Origin: JAFCUW01 sp049897565
Lineage (GTDB): Bacteria > Pseudomonadota > Gammaproteobacteria > Burkholderiales > Burkholderiaceae_D
NCBI RefSeq assembly: GCF_049897565.1
Contig: NZ_JAFCWM010000011.1
Location: forward strand, 1-64,000
DNA: 64,000 nucleotides
Direction: 5' to 3'
Part shown: positions 51,212 through 59,387 of the stretch, in pieces
Layout: every line of letters starts with the position of its first letter
Position numbering within the stretch: position 1 is the stretch's first letter
The notes under the pieces: model-generated
What the model was told of the DNA's origin: nothing
The model's input: only the letters and a program-made list of their open reading frames with translations
Databases searched by the model: none
Made by a program: the position numbers and the translations under genes

Positions 51212-51271
51212 AATTTTCTTTCAATCTGGGAAAAGGCCGGGTTCGGAGGGTCCAGCATGCAGCTCAGCCGA

Positions 51272-51291
51272 TACTGTACAAGCATACAGTA
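51272..51291 (-). promoter_or_regulatory. LexA (SOS) box of recA
   Basis: TACTGTACAAGCATACAGTA has the CTGT-N8-ACAG palindrome with flanking TA on both sides. It closely fits the LexA consensus and lies in the gap between divergent recA and the response-regulator gene, close to the recA promoter. Confidence 0.92.
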
Positions 51292-51414
51292 GTCTTTGCA
51301 AGCGCTACGTGCGCCCCGTGCGAATAAGATTAAAAAGGGTCAATCGGCGCCAAACACTCGCCATGCGCCATTAAATGACACACAATGGCCGATTCGATAT
51401 CACGGGTTTGTGCC

Positions 51415-52137
51415 ATGCGTATTTTACTTGCCGAAGACGATAGCGTGCTGGCGGACGGCTTGACGCGCTCGCTGCGGCAGTCCGGCTACGCCATCGACTG
51501 CGTCAAGAACGGCCAGGAGGCCGACACCGCGCTGTCGACCCAGGAATTCGACCTGCTGATCCTCGACCTCGGCCTGCCGAAGATGTCGGGCCTGGAAGTG
51601 CTGCGCCGGCTGCGCGCGCGCTCGTCGCTGCTGCCGGTGCTGATCCTGACCGCCGCCGACTCGATCGAGCAGCGCGTCAATGGCCTCGACCTGGGCGCCG
51701 ACGACTATATGGCCAAGCCGTTCGCGCTGTCCGAACTGGAGGCGCGGGTGCGCGCGCTGACCCGCCGCGGCGCCGGCGGCGGCCCCACCGTGATCCGCCA
51801 CGGCCCGCTGGCGTACGACCAGGTCGGGCGCAGCGCCTACATCAACGACCAGATGCTCGAGCTGTCGGCGCGCGAACTGGGCCTGCTCGAGATCCTGCTG
51901 GCGCGCACCGGCCGGCTGGTGTCGAAGGAGCAGCTGGTCGACCACCTGTGCGAATGGGGCGAGGAGGTGTCGAACAACGCCATCGAGGTCTACGTGCACC
52001 GGCTGCGCAAGAAGCTCGAGGTGGGCGGCATCCGCATCGCCACCGTGCGCGGGCTGGGCTACTGCCTCGAGCGCGCCACCGGCGCCGCCGCCGCCACCGC
52101 GCCAGGCGCCGTCGAACCGGGCGCCGGACCGAAGTGA
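51415..52137 (+). CDS. OmpR-family response regulator (TctD-like)
   Basis: This 240-residue regulator begins MRILLAEDDSVLADGLTRSL. It has the phospho-acceptor Asp in FDLLILDLGLPKMSGLEVL and the Lys in DYMAKPFALSELEARVRAL. A winged-helix DNA-binding domain with RELGLLEILLARTGRLVSKE and SNNAIEVYVHRLRKKL follows. The ATG at 51415 was preferred to one at 51385 because the family starts with MRILLAED. Its stop overlaps the start of the kinase gene as GTGA. The likely target is the transporter genes that follow. Confidence 0.9.
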   Translation: MRILLAEDDSVLADGLTRSLRQSGYAIDCVKNGQEADTALSTQEFDLLILDLGLPKMSGLEVLRRLRARSSLLPVLILTAADSIEQRVNGLDLGADDYMAKPFALSELEARVRALTRRGAGGGPTVIRHGPLAYDQVGRSAYINDQMLELSARELGLLEILLARTGRLVSKEQLVDHLCEWGEEVSNNAIEVYVHRLRKKLEVGGIRIATVRGLGYCLERATGAAAATAPGAVEPGAGPK

Positions 52138-53666
52138 AACTACGCGGCACCGTCCAAGGCGCGCATGGCCAGCACGGCCCGGAGCTGCCGGCGCTGTACG
52201 AGCCGGCCAACCCGGAGCCGGACGAAAACATCCAGCACTCGCTGTTCGGCGAGATCCTCGACTGGATGCTGGCGCCGCTGCTGCTGCTGTGGCCGATGAG
52301 TATCGCCATCACCTACCTGGTGGCCAAGTCGATCGCCAACCAGCCGTTCGACCACGCGCTTGAAGACAGCGTCACCGTGCTGGCGCAACAGATCCGCGAA
52401 GTCGACGGCAAGACCGTGTCGCTGCTGCCGGGCAGTGCGCGCGACATCGTGCGCGCCGACGACATCGACAACGTGTATTTCCAGATCAGCGGGCCGGGCG
52501 CCGAATTCGTCGACGGCGACCGCGACCTGCCGCCGCCCGGCGACGACTCCAGCGCGCCCAACAGCGCCAGCGTGCGCTTTCGCAACGACATCATGCGCGG
52601 CGCCCAGGTGCGCGTGGCCTATTCGTACGTCAACCTGCGGCCGATGGCCTCGCGCGGCGAGGAACCGCGCGCCGCGCTGGTGCAGGTGGCCGAGACGCTC
52701 GACAAACGCGCCCAGCTGGCCAACGAAATCATCAAGGGCGTGATCCTGCCGCAGTTCATCATCCTGCCGATCGTGCTGGCGCTGGTGTGGTTCGCGCTGG
52801 CGCGCGGGCTCTCCCCGCTGGCCCAGCTGCAGGAGCGCATCCGCGCGCGCCGCCCGGACGACCTGTCGCCGATCGATTCGCGCCAGGTGCCGGAAGAAAT
52901 TTCGCCGCTGGTCGGCTCGCTCAACGACATGCTGGCGCGACTGTCGCAGACGATCGACATGCAAAAGCGCTTCATCGCCGACGCCGCGCACCAGATGAAA
53001 ACGCCGCTGGCAGGTATGCGCATGCAGTCCGAACTGGCGCTGCGCCAGCTCGACCCGGACGAGATCCACCGCTCGCTCGAGCAGCTCGCCAAGAGCTCCG
53101 AATCGGCGACCCGGCTGGTCAACCAGCTGCTGGCGCTGGCGCGCGCCGAGAACCAGCCGCAGGCCGGCGTTGCCTTCGAGGCGGTCGACCTGGCGGTGCT
53201 GGCGCGCGCCGCGGTGCAGGACTGGGTGCAGGCCTCGTTCGTCAGCCACATCGACCTCGGCTTCGAGCAGCCCGAGCACGCCGTCGACATCGTCGGCAAC
53301 CCCGTCATGCTGCGCGAGCTGCTGTCGAACCTGATCGACAATGCCCTCAGCTACACGCCGGCCGGCGGCAGCGTCACCGTGCGGGTGCGGCGCCAGGCCG
53401 ACCAGGCCATCGTCGAAGTCGAAGACACCGGCCCCGGCATCGCCCCGGCCGAACGAAGCCGCGTGTTCGAGCGCTTCTACCGCATCCTCGGCAACGGCGC
53501 GCCCGGCAGTGGCCTGGGGCTGGCGATCGTGCGCGAGATCGCCCACCAGCACGGCGCCGAAGTCGACGTCTTCAACAATCCGCGCGCCACCGTCAAGAAG
53601 TCGCCCGGCTGCCTGTTCCGACTCACATTCCCGCCTCCCGCCGCCGCCCATGACGATATCGACTGA
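52134..53666 (+). CDS. sensor histidine kinase (TctE-like)
   Basis: This 510-residue kinase begins at a GTG overlapping the regulator gene. It has an N-terminal membrane helix (ILDWMLAPLLLLWPMSIAI) and a periplasmic domain with NVYFQISGPGAEFVDGD. A second helix is GVILPQFIILPIVLALVWF, followed by a HAMP segment (LSPLAQLQERIRARRPDD). The phospho-His is in FIADAAHQMKTPLAGMRMQ. The ATPase domain has LLSNLIDNALSYTP and GSGLGLAIVREIA. It should sense an organic acid or other substrate of the symporter. The 3' end overlaps the next gene. Confidence 0.9.
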   Translation: MKLRGTVQGAHGQHGPELPALYEPANPEPDENIQHSLFGEILDWMLAPLLLLWPMSIAITYLVAKSIANQPFDHALEDSVTVLAQQIREVDGKTVSLLPGSARDIVRADDIDNVYFQISGPGAEFVDGDRDLPPPGDDSSAPNSASVRFRNDIMRGAQVRVAYSYVNLRPMASRGEEPRAALVQVAETLDKRAQLANEIIKGVILPQFIILPIVLALVWFALARGLSPLAQLQERIRARRPDDLSPIDSRQVPEEISPLVGSLNDMLARLSQTIDMQKRFIADAAHQMKTPLAGMRMQSELALRQLDPDEIHRSLEQLAKSSESATRLVNQLLALARAENQPQAGVAFEAVDLAVLARAAVQDWVQASFVSHIDLGFEQPEHAVDIVGNPVMLRELLSNLIDNALSYTPAGGSVTVRVRRQADQAIVEVEDTGPGIAPAERSRVFERFYRILGNGAPGSGLGLAIVREIAHQHGAEVDVFNNPRATVKKSPGCLFRLTFPPPAAAHDDID

Positions 53667-54009
53667 TTTGCCCGCGCCGCCCCTTGGCGACCCCGATGCC
53701 GGCGCCGCCGCCCAGCGCCAGCTGTCGCTGCTGGCCGCGCGCAGCCTGCACTGGCAGCGCACCCGCCGCCTCACCGCCGTGCTGCTGGCGCTGTGGCTCG
53801 TCACCACGTTCTGCACCGTGTTCTTCGCGCGCGAACTGGCCACCGTGTCGGTGTTCGGCTGGCCGCTGTCGTTCTACCTGGCCGCCCAAGGCGCCTCGCT
53901 GATCTACCTGGCCATCCTCGGCGCCTACGCGTTTGGCATGGGACGCTTCGACCAGCGCTTCAAGCGCCGCCTGGGCGAACCGGGCGACGCCGCGGGAGAG
54001 GCGCCTTGA
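53650..54009 (+). CDS. DUF4212 small symporter subunit
   Basis: This 119-residue membrane protein has two hydrophobic helices: LTAVLLALWLVTTFCTVFF and WPLSFYLAAQGASLIYLAI. YAFGMGRFDQRFKRR follows the second. The ALWLVTTF and YxxxMxxxD motifs are typical of DUF4212, the small subunit paired with sodium:solute symporters of the VC_2705 group. It overlaps the kinase gene by 17 bases, and its TGA overlaps the symporter start as TTGA. Confidence 0.92.
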   Translation: MTISTDLPAPPLGDPDAGAAAQRQLSLLAARSLHWQRTRRLTAVLLALWLVTTFCTVFFARELATVSVFGWPLSFYLAAQGASLIYLAILGAYAFGMGRFDQRFKRRLGEPGDAAGEAP

Positions 54010-56045
54010 ACGGCGCGCGGCGCTTTCGCCGCCTGTCGCGCTACTACCTGTATTTCACTGCCTGCTTCGCCGTCTTCCTGATCGCGCTGACGATGCTGGA
54101 AAAGGAAGGCATGCCGCGCATCTGGATCGGCTACCTGTTCATGCTCGCCACGATCGTGCTGTACGCCGGCATCGGCGTATTTAGCCGCACCTCGAACGTC
54201 ACCGAATACTACGTCGCCGGCCGGCGCGTGCCGGCGCTGTTCAACGGCATGGCCACCGCCGCCGACTGGATCTCGGCGGCCAGCTTCATCAGCCTGGCGG
54301 GCGGCCTGTACCTGCACGGCTTCGACGGCCTGGCCTACATCATGGGCTGGACCGGCGGCTACTGCCTGGTGGCGCTGCTGATCGCGCCGTACCTGCGCAA
54401 GTTCGCCCAGTACACCATCCCCGACTTCCTGGCGGCGCGCTACGGCGGCGGCGGCGGCGGCAATGCCGTGCGCCTGATGGCCGTCGGCGCCACCATCATC
54501 GTCTCGTTCACCTACGTGGTGGCGCAGATCTACGCGGTCGGGCTGATCGCCTCGCGCTTTACCGGCGTCGACTTCTCGGTCGGCATTTTCCTCGGGCTGG
54601 CGTCGATCCTGGTGTGCTCCTTCCTCGGCGGCATGCGCGCCATCACCTGGACCCAGGTGGCGCAGTACATCATCATCCTGGTGGCGTTCCTGATTCCCAC
54701 CATGTGGCTGTCGGTCAAGCACGCCGACAACCCGCTGCCGCAGGTGGCCTACGGCGCGGTGCTGCCGAAGCTGGCCGCGCGCGAGGCGCAGCTCGCGTTC
54801 GACCCGAAGGAGCTCGAGGTGCGCGCCATCTTCCGCGAGCGCGCCGAGTTCTACGCCGCCCGCATCAAGGCGCTGCCGGCGTCGTGGGAACAAGGCAAGC
54901 TCGATGCCCAGCGCCGGCTCGACGCGGTGCGGCTGCGCAAAGGCTCGCTGATCGACATCCGCGCCACCGAACGCGAACTGATGGCGTATCCGAAAACGGC
55001 CGACGAGGCGGTGCGCCTGTGGGCCGAGATGCAGGCGGCCAACCAGGCGCGCGCGCAGGCGCCCGAGCCGCACATGACGCCGTTCCCAGGCGAGGATGCC
55101 GAACAGTCCGACAGCCGGCGCAACAACTTCCTGGCGCTGGTGTTCTGCCTGATGCTCGGCACCGCCGCGCTGCCGCACATCCTGATGCGCTCCTACACCA
55201 CGCCGTCGGTGCGCGAGACGCGCGTGTCGGTGTTCTGGACGCTGTTTTTCATCCTGCTGGTGTACCTGACCATTCCGGCGCTGGCGGTGCTGGTCAAGTA
55301 CGACATCTACAGCCACCTGGTGGGCAGCAATTTTTCCGACCTGCCGACCTGGATTTCATACTGGGCCAACGTCGACAAGCTCAATCCCCTGATCGCCATT
55401 GCCGACATCAACCGCGACGGCATCGTGCAGCTGGCCGAAATCGCCATCGACGGCGACGTGCTGGTGCTGGCCACGCCGGAAATCGGCGGCCTGCCGTATG
55501 TCATTTCCGGCCTGGTGGCCGCCGGCGGCCTGGCCGCCGCGCTGTCGACTGCCGACGGCCTGCTGCTGGCCATTTCCAACGCGCTGTCGCACGACGTCTA
55601 CTACAAGGTGGTCGACCCGGCCGCCTCGACCCAGAAGCGGGTGACCATTTCCAAGCTGCTGCTGCTGGCGGTGGCCTTCATCGCCGCCTACGCCGCCTCG
55701 CAAAAGCCGGCCGACATCCTGTCGCTGGTCGGCGCGGCGTTCTCGCTGGCCGGCTCGGCGCTGTTCCCGGCGCTGGCGCTGGGCGTGTTCTGGAAGCGCG
55801 CCAACCGCGCCGGCGCGCTGGCCGGCATGGCGTCGGGCTTTGCCGTCTGCGTCTACTACATGCTGCACACCAACCCGATCCTCGGCGGCGCCGCGGCCGG
55901 CCAGTGGTTCCACATCGCGCCGATCTCGGCCGGCGTGTTTGGCGTGCCGGCCGGCATGGCGGTGCTGGTCGTCGTCAGCCTGCTCACGCGCGCGCCGGAC
56001 CCGCTCAACACCAGTTTCATCGACCACATCCGGGCGCCGGAATAG
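54006..56045 (+). CDS. sodium:solute symporter, ActP/VC_2705-like
   Basis: This 679-residue symporter opens with TTG overlapping the DUF4212 stop. Core helices carry TSNVTEYYVAGRRVPALFNG, GMATAADWISAASFISLAGG and YTIPDFLAARYGGGGGGNAV. A hydrophilic insert of about 110 residues (roughly 245-355) is rich in charged helix and is common to this VC_2705 subgroup. Late helices contain LVAAGGLAAALSTADGLLL, the sodium-site region. The cargo is probably acetate or another short carboxylate, which I infer from related ActP proteins. It is the last gene of a four-gene coupled operon with its own two-component system. Confidence 0.9.
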   Translation: MNGARRFRRLSRYYLYFTACFAVFLIALTMLEKEGMPRIWIGYLFMLATIVLYAGIGVFSRTSNVTEYYVAGRRVPALFNGMATAADWISAASFISLAGGLYLHGFDGLAYIMGWTGGYCLVALLIAPYLRKFAQYTIPDFLAARYGGGGGGNAVRLMAVGATIIVSFTYVVAQIYAVGLIASRFTGVDFSVGIFLGLASILVCSFLGGMRAITWTQVAQYIIILVAFLIPTMWLSVKHADNPLPQVAYGAVLPKLAAREAQLAFDPKELEVRAIFRERAEFYAARIKALPASWEQGKLDAQRRLDAVRLRKGSLIDIRATERELMAYPKTADEAVRLWAEMQAANQARAQAPEPHMTPFPGEDAEQSDSRRNNFLALVFCLMLGTAALPHILMRSYTTPSVRETRVSVFWTLFFILLVYLTIPALAVLVKYDIYSHLVGSNFSDLPTWISYWANVDKLNPLIAIADINRDGIVQLAEIAIDGDVLVLATPEIGGLPYVISGLVAAGGLAAALSTADGLLLAISNALSHDVYYKVVDPAASTQKRVTISKLLLLAVAFIAAYAASQKPADILSLVGAAFSLAGSALFPALALGVFWKRANRAGALAGMASGFAVCVYYMLHTNPILGGAAAGQWFHIAPISAGVFGVPAGMAVLVVVSLLTRAPDPLNTSFIDHIRAPE

Positions 56046-56046
56046 C

Positions 56047-57043
56047 GTGTCGCCAGAAATGCTACACCACCTCGGACGACTTTTCCTGATCGTAATGTGC
56101 GCCTCCGGTTCCGCCCAAGCCGCGCCCGCCGCGCCGGTGCCGATTGAACACTTTTTCAAGAATGCCGCTTTTGCCGGCGCGCTGCTGTCGCCGAATGCCA
56201 AGAACCTCGCCGCCCGCCTTGGCCGGACCGGCAGGCGCGGCGCGCTGGTGGTCATCGACCTGACCAACAACGCGGCCAAACTGGTGGCCAGCTTTGCGCC
56301 GGCCGATGTCGGCAGTTTTCACTGGGTCAATGACGACCGCCTGGTGTTCGACGCCACCGACTAGACCATCGGCCAGGGTGACGTTCGTTACTATCCCGGC
56401 CTGTAAGCCGTCGATCGCGACGGCAGCAATTTCCGGCAGCTTGGGATGCGCGAAGAGACCGGCGCAGTGTCGGAGCGCAGGCGGCCAGCCCCCTGGTAGA
56501 GTTGGCAGACCACGATTTCACCGGCCGCCTGGTGATCGCCGATGGCAAGCTGCTCGGCGTGCGGGTGCTGACCGACGCGCGCTCCACCGTGTGGTTCGAC
56601 GCCGGCATGCAAGCGGTGCAGCAACATACCGATTCCCTGCTGCCGGGCACGGTCAACATCGTGTCGGTGGCCCCGCGCGCGGAATCGAAATGGGTGCTGG
56701 TGCGCTTGTATTCGGACATCGAGCCAAGCGCGTGAAACGTGTTCGATACCGAAACGGGCAAACTGAACAAGGTGGGCGACACGCGGCCGGCGATCAAGTC
56801 GGCCGAGATGGGGCAGCTGAAGCGGTGCGCTACAAGGCGCGCGACGGCCTCGACATCCCGGGCGTGCTGACCCTGCCGCACGGCAGCAACGGCAAGAACC
56901 TGCCGATGGTGGTACTGGTACACGGCAATCATTATCGCGCCGGCTGGAAGCAATGGGGTCTGGCGATGCAAAACGATTTCTGGACCCGCGTCGAAAAATT
57001 CCTCGACAAGAATATCGGCAGCGGGCGCCAGGTTTTGGAGTAA
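56047..57043 (+). pseudogene. decayed S9 family peptidase
   Basis: Remnants of a prolyl-oligopeptidase-like enzyme lie in three frames. The N-terminus has a signal peptide and PIEHFFKNAAFAGALLSPNA, then FHWVNDDRLVFDATD ended by TAG at 56362. More follows (TIGQGDVRYYPGL, TAA at 56404). A second frame carries DHDFTGRLVIADGKLLGV and NVFDTETGKLNKVGDTRP past a TGA at 56733. A third frame has YKARDGLDIPGVLTLPHG, LPMVVLVHG and a C-terminal EKFLDKNIG. The segment with the catalytic GxSxGG, Asp and His is missing. Three stops, two shifts and a deletion make this a clear pseudogene. Confidence 0.88.
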
Positions 57044-57077
57044 CCTAGGAGCCTGTCCACCACGCAAGGAGCTGCGC

Positions 57078-58292
57078 ATGCCGTCGGGAAAAATTCTGGT
57101 CGCCCAGGGAGGCGGGCCGACTGCCGTCATCAACCAGTCGCTGGTCGGCGTCGCCCTCGAAGCGCGCCGCTTCCCGCACGTCACGCGCGTCTACGGCGCG
57201 CTGCACGGCGTGCGCGGTATCGTCGACGAGCAGTTCGTCGACCTCACGCAAGAGACCGTCGCCAACCTCGAACTGGTCGGCGCCACGCCGTCGTCGGCGC
57301 TCGGCTCGACCCGCGACAAGCCCGACATCGCCTACTGCCAGAAAATTTTCGAGGTGCTGCGCGCCCACGAGATCGAACACTTCTTCTACATCGGCGGCAA
57401 CGACTCGTCCGACACGGTGCGCATCGTCAGCCTCGAAGCGCACAAGGCCGGCTATCCGCTGCGCTGCATCCACATCCCGAAAACCATCGACAACGACCTG
57501 GTCGGCAATGACCATACCCCCGGCTTCCCGTCGGCGGCGCGCTTCGTCGCCCAGGCCTTCGCCGGCGCCAATCTCGACAACGCCGCGCTGCCCGGCGTCT
57601 ACGTCGGCGTCGTCATGGGCCGCCACGCCGGCTTTCTCACCGCTGCCGCCGCGCTGGCCAAGAAATTCCCCGACGACGGCCCGCACCTGATCTACCTGCC
57701 TGAGCGCACCTTCGTACTGGAGAACTTCCTCGCCGACGTCAAGGCGACCTACGCCCGTTACGGCCGCTGCGTCATCGCCGTGTCCGAAGGCATCCACGAC
57801 GCCTCCGGCGAAGCGATCGCCAGCCTGCTGTCGAAGGAAGTCGAGCGCGACGCCCACGGCAACGTCCAGCTGTCGGGCACCGGCGCGCTGGCCGACCTGC
57901 TGTGCGACGAGATCAAGGCCAAGCTCGGCATCAAGCGGGTGCGCGGCGACACCTTCGGCTACCTGCAGCGCTCCTTCATCGGCTGCGTCTCCGACGTCGA
58001 CCAGCGCGAGGCGCGCGAAGTGGGCGAAAAAGCGGTGCAGTATGCCATGTGGGGCGAGCAGGACGGCTCGGTGGCAATCCGCCGTTGCAGCGACTACTCG
58101 GTCGAGTACGCTCTGGTGCCGCTCGCGTCGGTGGCCGGCAAGACGCGCGTGATGGAAGATGAATTCATCAGCGAAAGCGGCACCGACGTCACCGACGCAT
58201 TCCGCCAGTACCTGCGCCCGCTGCTCGGCGCCGGCATGCCCGACGCACACCGGCTGCGCGCCGCGCCGGTGGCCAAGATCCTCAACAAGTAA
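57078..58292 (+). CDS. 6-phosphofructokinase, PPi-dependent type
   Basis: This 404-residue protein begins KILVAQGGGPTAVINQSLVG. It has FFYIGGNDSSDTVRIVSLEA, IHIPKTIDNDLVGNDHTPGF and VGVVMGRHAGFLTAAA. The Asp after GGN (the position where ATP enzymes have Gly) and the Lys of PKTIDND are the known signature of diphosphate-using enzymes. It should phosphorylate fructose 6-phosphate with PPi in a reversible step. Other glycolytic genes lie about 21 kb away. It starts after a 34-base gap beyond the broken peptidase. Confidence 0.9.
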   Translation: MPSGKILVAQGGGPTAVINQSLVGVALEARRFPHVTRVYGALHGVRGIVDEQFVDLTQETVANLELVGATPSSALGSTRDKPDIAYCQKIFEVLRAHEIEHFFYIGGNDSSDTVRIVSLEAHKAGYPLRCIHIPKTIDNDLVGNDHTPGFPSAARFVAQAFAGANLDNAALPGVYVGVVMGRHAGFLTAAAALAKKFPDDGPHLIYLPERTFVLENFLADVKATYARYGRCVIAVSEGIHDASGEAIASLLSKEVERDAHGNVQLSGTGALADLLCDEIKAKLGIKRVRGDTFGYLQRSFIGCVSDVDQREAREVGEKAVQYAMWGEQDGSVAIRRCSDYSVEYALVPLASVAGKTRVMEDEFISESGTDVTDAFRQYLRPLLGAGMPDAHRLRAAPVAKILNK

Positions 58293-58321
58293 GCGGTCGC
58301 GCCCCGCCTTTCAAACGGAAA

Positions 58322-58341
58322 CGGCGACTCGCACGTCGCCG
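58322..58341 (+). terminator. hairpin after phosphofructokinase gene
   Basis: CGGCGAC and GTCGCCG pair around TCGCAC, 29 bases after the PFK stop. The sequence that follows, GTTCGTC, is a poor T-tract. The same stem recurs at 59024-59043. Confidence 0.5.
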
Positions 58342-58360
58342 GTTCGTCGCATCATGCGTG

Positions 58361-58762
58361 TCAATCGTCGCGGTGCTGCGCCACTACTTCCGGCGTGCCG
58401 CGCGAGACCTGTCCCGGCGCCACCGGGTACGTCAGCACGATCTGGTCGCCGAACGCGATCGGCTTGAATTGCAGCGTCACCCGCCGGTCGACCGAGACGA
58501 ACTTGTGTTCGGCGACGGCCACCAACTGAATTGGCGCGCGCAGACCGATCCGCGCATACAAGCTGCGGCGCTCGACCGATATCTTCACGGTCTCACCATT
58601 GTCGAGCTCATACACGCCGGTGACTTCAGCCACTTCCATCGGCCGCGGCTGGTAGGTTTGCCCGGACTCGCGTCGCAACTGCCGATCGCCCGGATAAGGC
58701 GCTGCAGTAGACGTCGTATAAACGAGTGCAAATGCCAGGGGAAGCAAGATAAGTGTGCGCAT
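58361..58762 (-). CDS. small exported protein of unknown function
   Basis: This 133-residue protein has a signal peptide (MRTLILLPLAFALVYTTSTA, cleaved near APY). A mature part follows with MEVAEVTGVYELDNGETVKI, LYARIGLRAPIQLVAVAEHK and VTLQFKPIAFGDQIVLTYPV. The strand-rich pattern suggests a small beta-sandwich; no family is recognised. It converges on the phosphofructokinase gene. Confidence 0.7.
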   Translation of the reverse strand: MRTLILLPLAFALVYTTSTAAPYPGDRQLRRESGQTYQPRPMEVAEVTGVYELDNGETVKISVERRSLYARIGLRAPIQLVAVAEHKFVSVDRRVTLQFKPIAFGDQIVLTYPVAPGQVSRGTPEVVAQHRDD

Positions 58763-59023
58763 GATTGTTCCAATCCATCCTGTTGGAAAAAAAATCGCAC
58801 CATCAGGCGAATCAGTCCTGCGTCAACACAATTCGCAAGGATGCCAGGCTCATGGAGGGCGCAGCAGCCCTCCGCGCAATCTAAGTCTAGTGGGCGCTCG
58901 CGCCGTTTCAAGCGAGGCCGGGCGCAAAAGCCTAGGAGTCGGAGCGGGGTCGGACCGTTGGCCCGGGAAGAGCTGGTACGGGGAATGTAACTCTCGTCCC
59001 ATGGCCGCCCCAAAATACACAAA

Positions 59024-59050
59024 CGGCGACTCTCGGGTCGCCGTCTTTTG
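59024..59050 (+). terminator. rho-independent terminator-like hairpin
   Basis: CGGCGAC-TCTCGG-GTCGCCG is followed by TCTTTTG, a fair termination signal for plus-strand transcription. No plus-strand gene ends just upstream, so its transcript is unknown. The stem matches that at 58322-58341. Confidence 0.6.
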
Positions 59051-59061
59051 TCGCTCGCTTC

Positions 59062-59084
59062 TCAAAATGACTATGTCATTTTGA
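59062..59084. repeat. inverted repeat
   Basis: TCAAAATGAC-TAT-GTCATTTTGA is a perfect 10-bp inverted repeat with a three-base loop, followed by CCCC. It could be an operator or a transposon-end remnant. Confidence 0.6.
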
Positions 59085-59165
59085 CCCCGCGGGAGCCGTT
59101 ATGGTTCAGGTGAAACCGCCATATCAGCCGACTCCTAACCCGCCAGCATCGCCCGGCCAAACCTG

Positions 59166-59351
59166 TCACGCCGAACTTTCCGCGTCGTCACCGTCGTAGC
59201 CATCTGCGCCGGCCACCCACTCCATGATGTCGCCGGGCTGGCAGTCGAGCCGTTCGCAGATCTTGCCCAGCGTGGCAAAGCGGATCCCCTTGACCTTGCC
59301 GGATTTAAGCAGCGAGAGGTTCTGCTCGGTGATGCCGAGCGTGCGATTCAT
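59166..59351 (-). CDS. N-terminally shortened XRE/HTH_26-type regulator
   Basis: This 61-residue protein, MNRTLGITEQNLSLLKSGKV then KGIRFATLGKICERLDCQPG and DIMEW, is the C-terminal two thirds of a small Cro/C1-type HTH protein. The full family members (about 68-75 residues) begin with a helix ending ELAERIGITEQN; here only NRTLGITEQN remains. The ATG is immediately preceded by the palindromic GGGGTCAG/CTGACCCC repeat. The recognition helix (EQNLSLLKSGKV) is intact, but helix 1 is missing, so DNA binding is doubtful. It may be inactive. Confidence 0.6.
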   Translation of the reverse strand: MNRTLGITEQNLSLLKSGKVKGIRFATLGKICERLDCQPGDIMEWVAGADGYDGDDAESSA

Positions 59352-59352
59352 C

Positions 59353-59370
59353 GGGGTCAGGTCTGACCCC
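59353..59370. repeat. GGGGTCAG palindrome
   Basis: GGGGTCAGGTCTGACCCC is an inverted repeat with a two-base centre. It shares the GGGTCAGACCC box seen at the two dispersed repeats (39893-39904 and 48909-48920). It directly borders the truncated HTH gene. Confidence 0.7.
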
Positions 59371-59387
59371 GGCGTTTCGGCGCGAGC

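Larger units (their letters stand above)
58763..59165. other. intergenic region with three hairpins
   Basis: This 403-base gap has no credible gene. It contains a hairpin GGAGGGC-GCAGCA-GCCCTCC (58854-58873), a terminator-like hairpin (59024-59050), and a long inverted repeat (59062-59084). The density of paired elements is unusual for this genome region and could mark a degraded element or small RNA. Confidence 0.45.

Noticed and set aside
54750..55080. Charged insert in the symporter, possibly a foreign domain
   Set aside because: Members of the VC_2705 symporter subgroup commonly carry such a hydrophilic segment, so it is not unusual.
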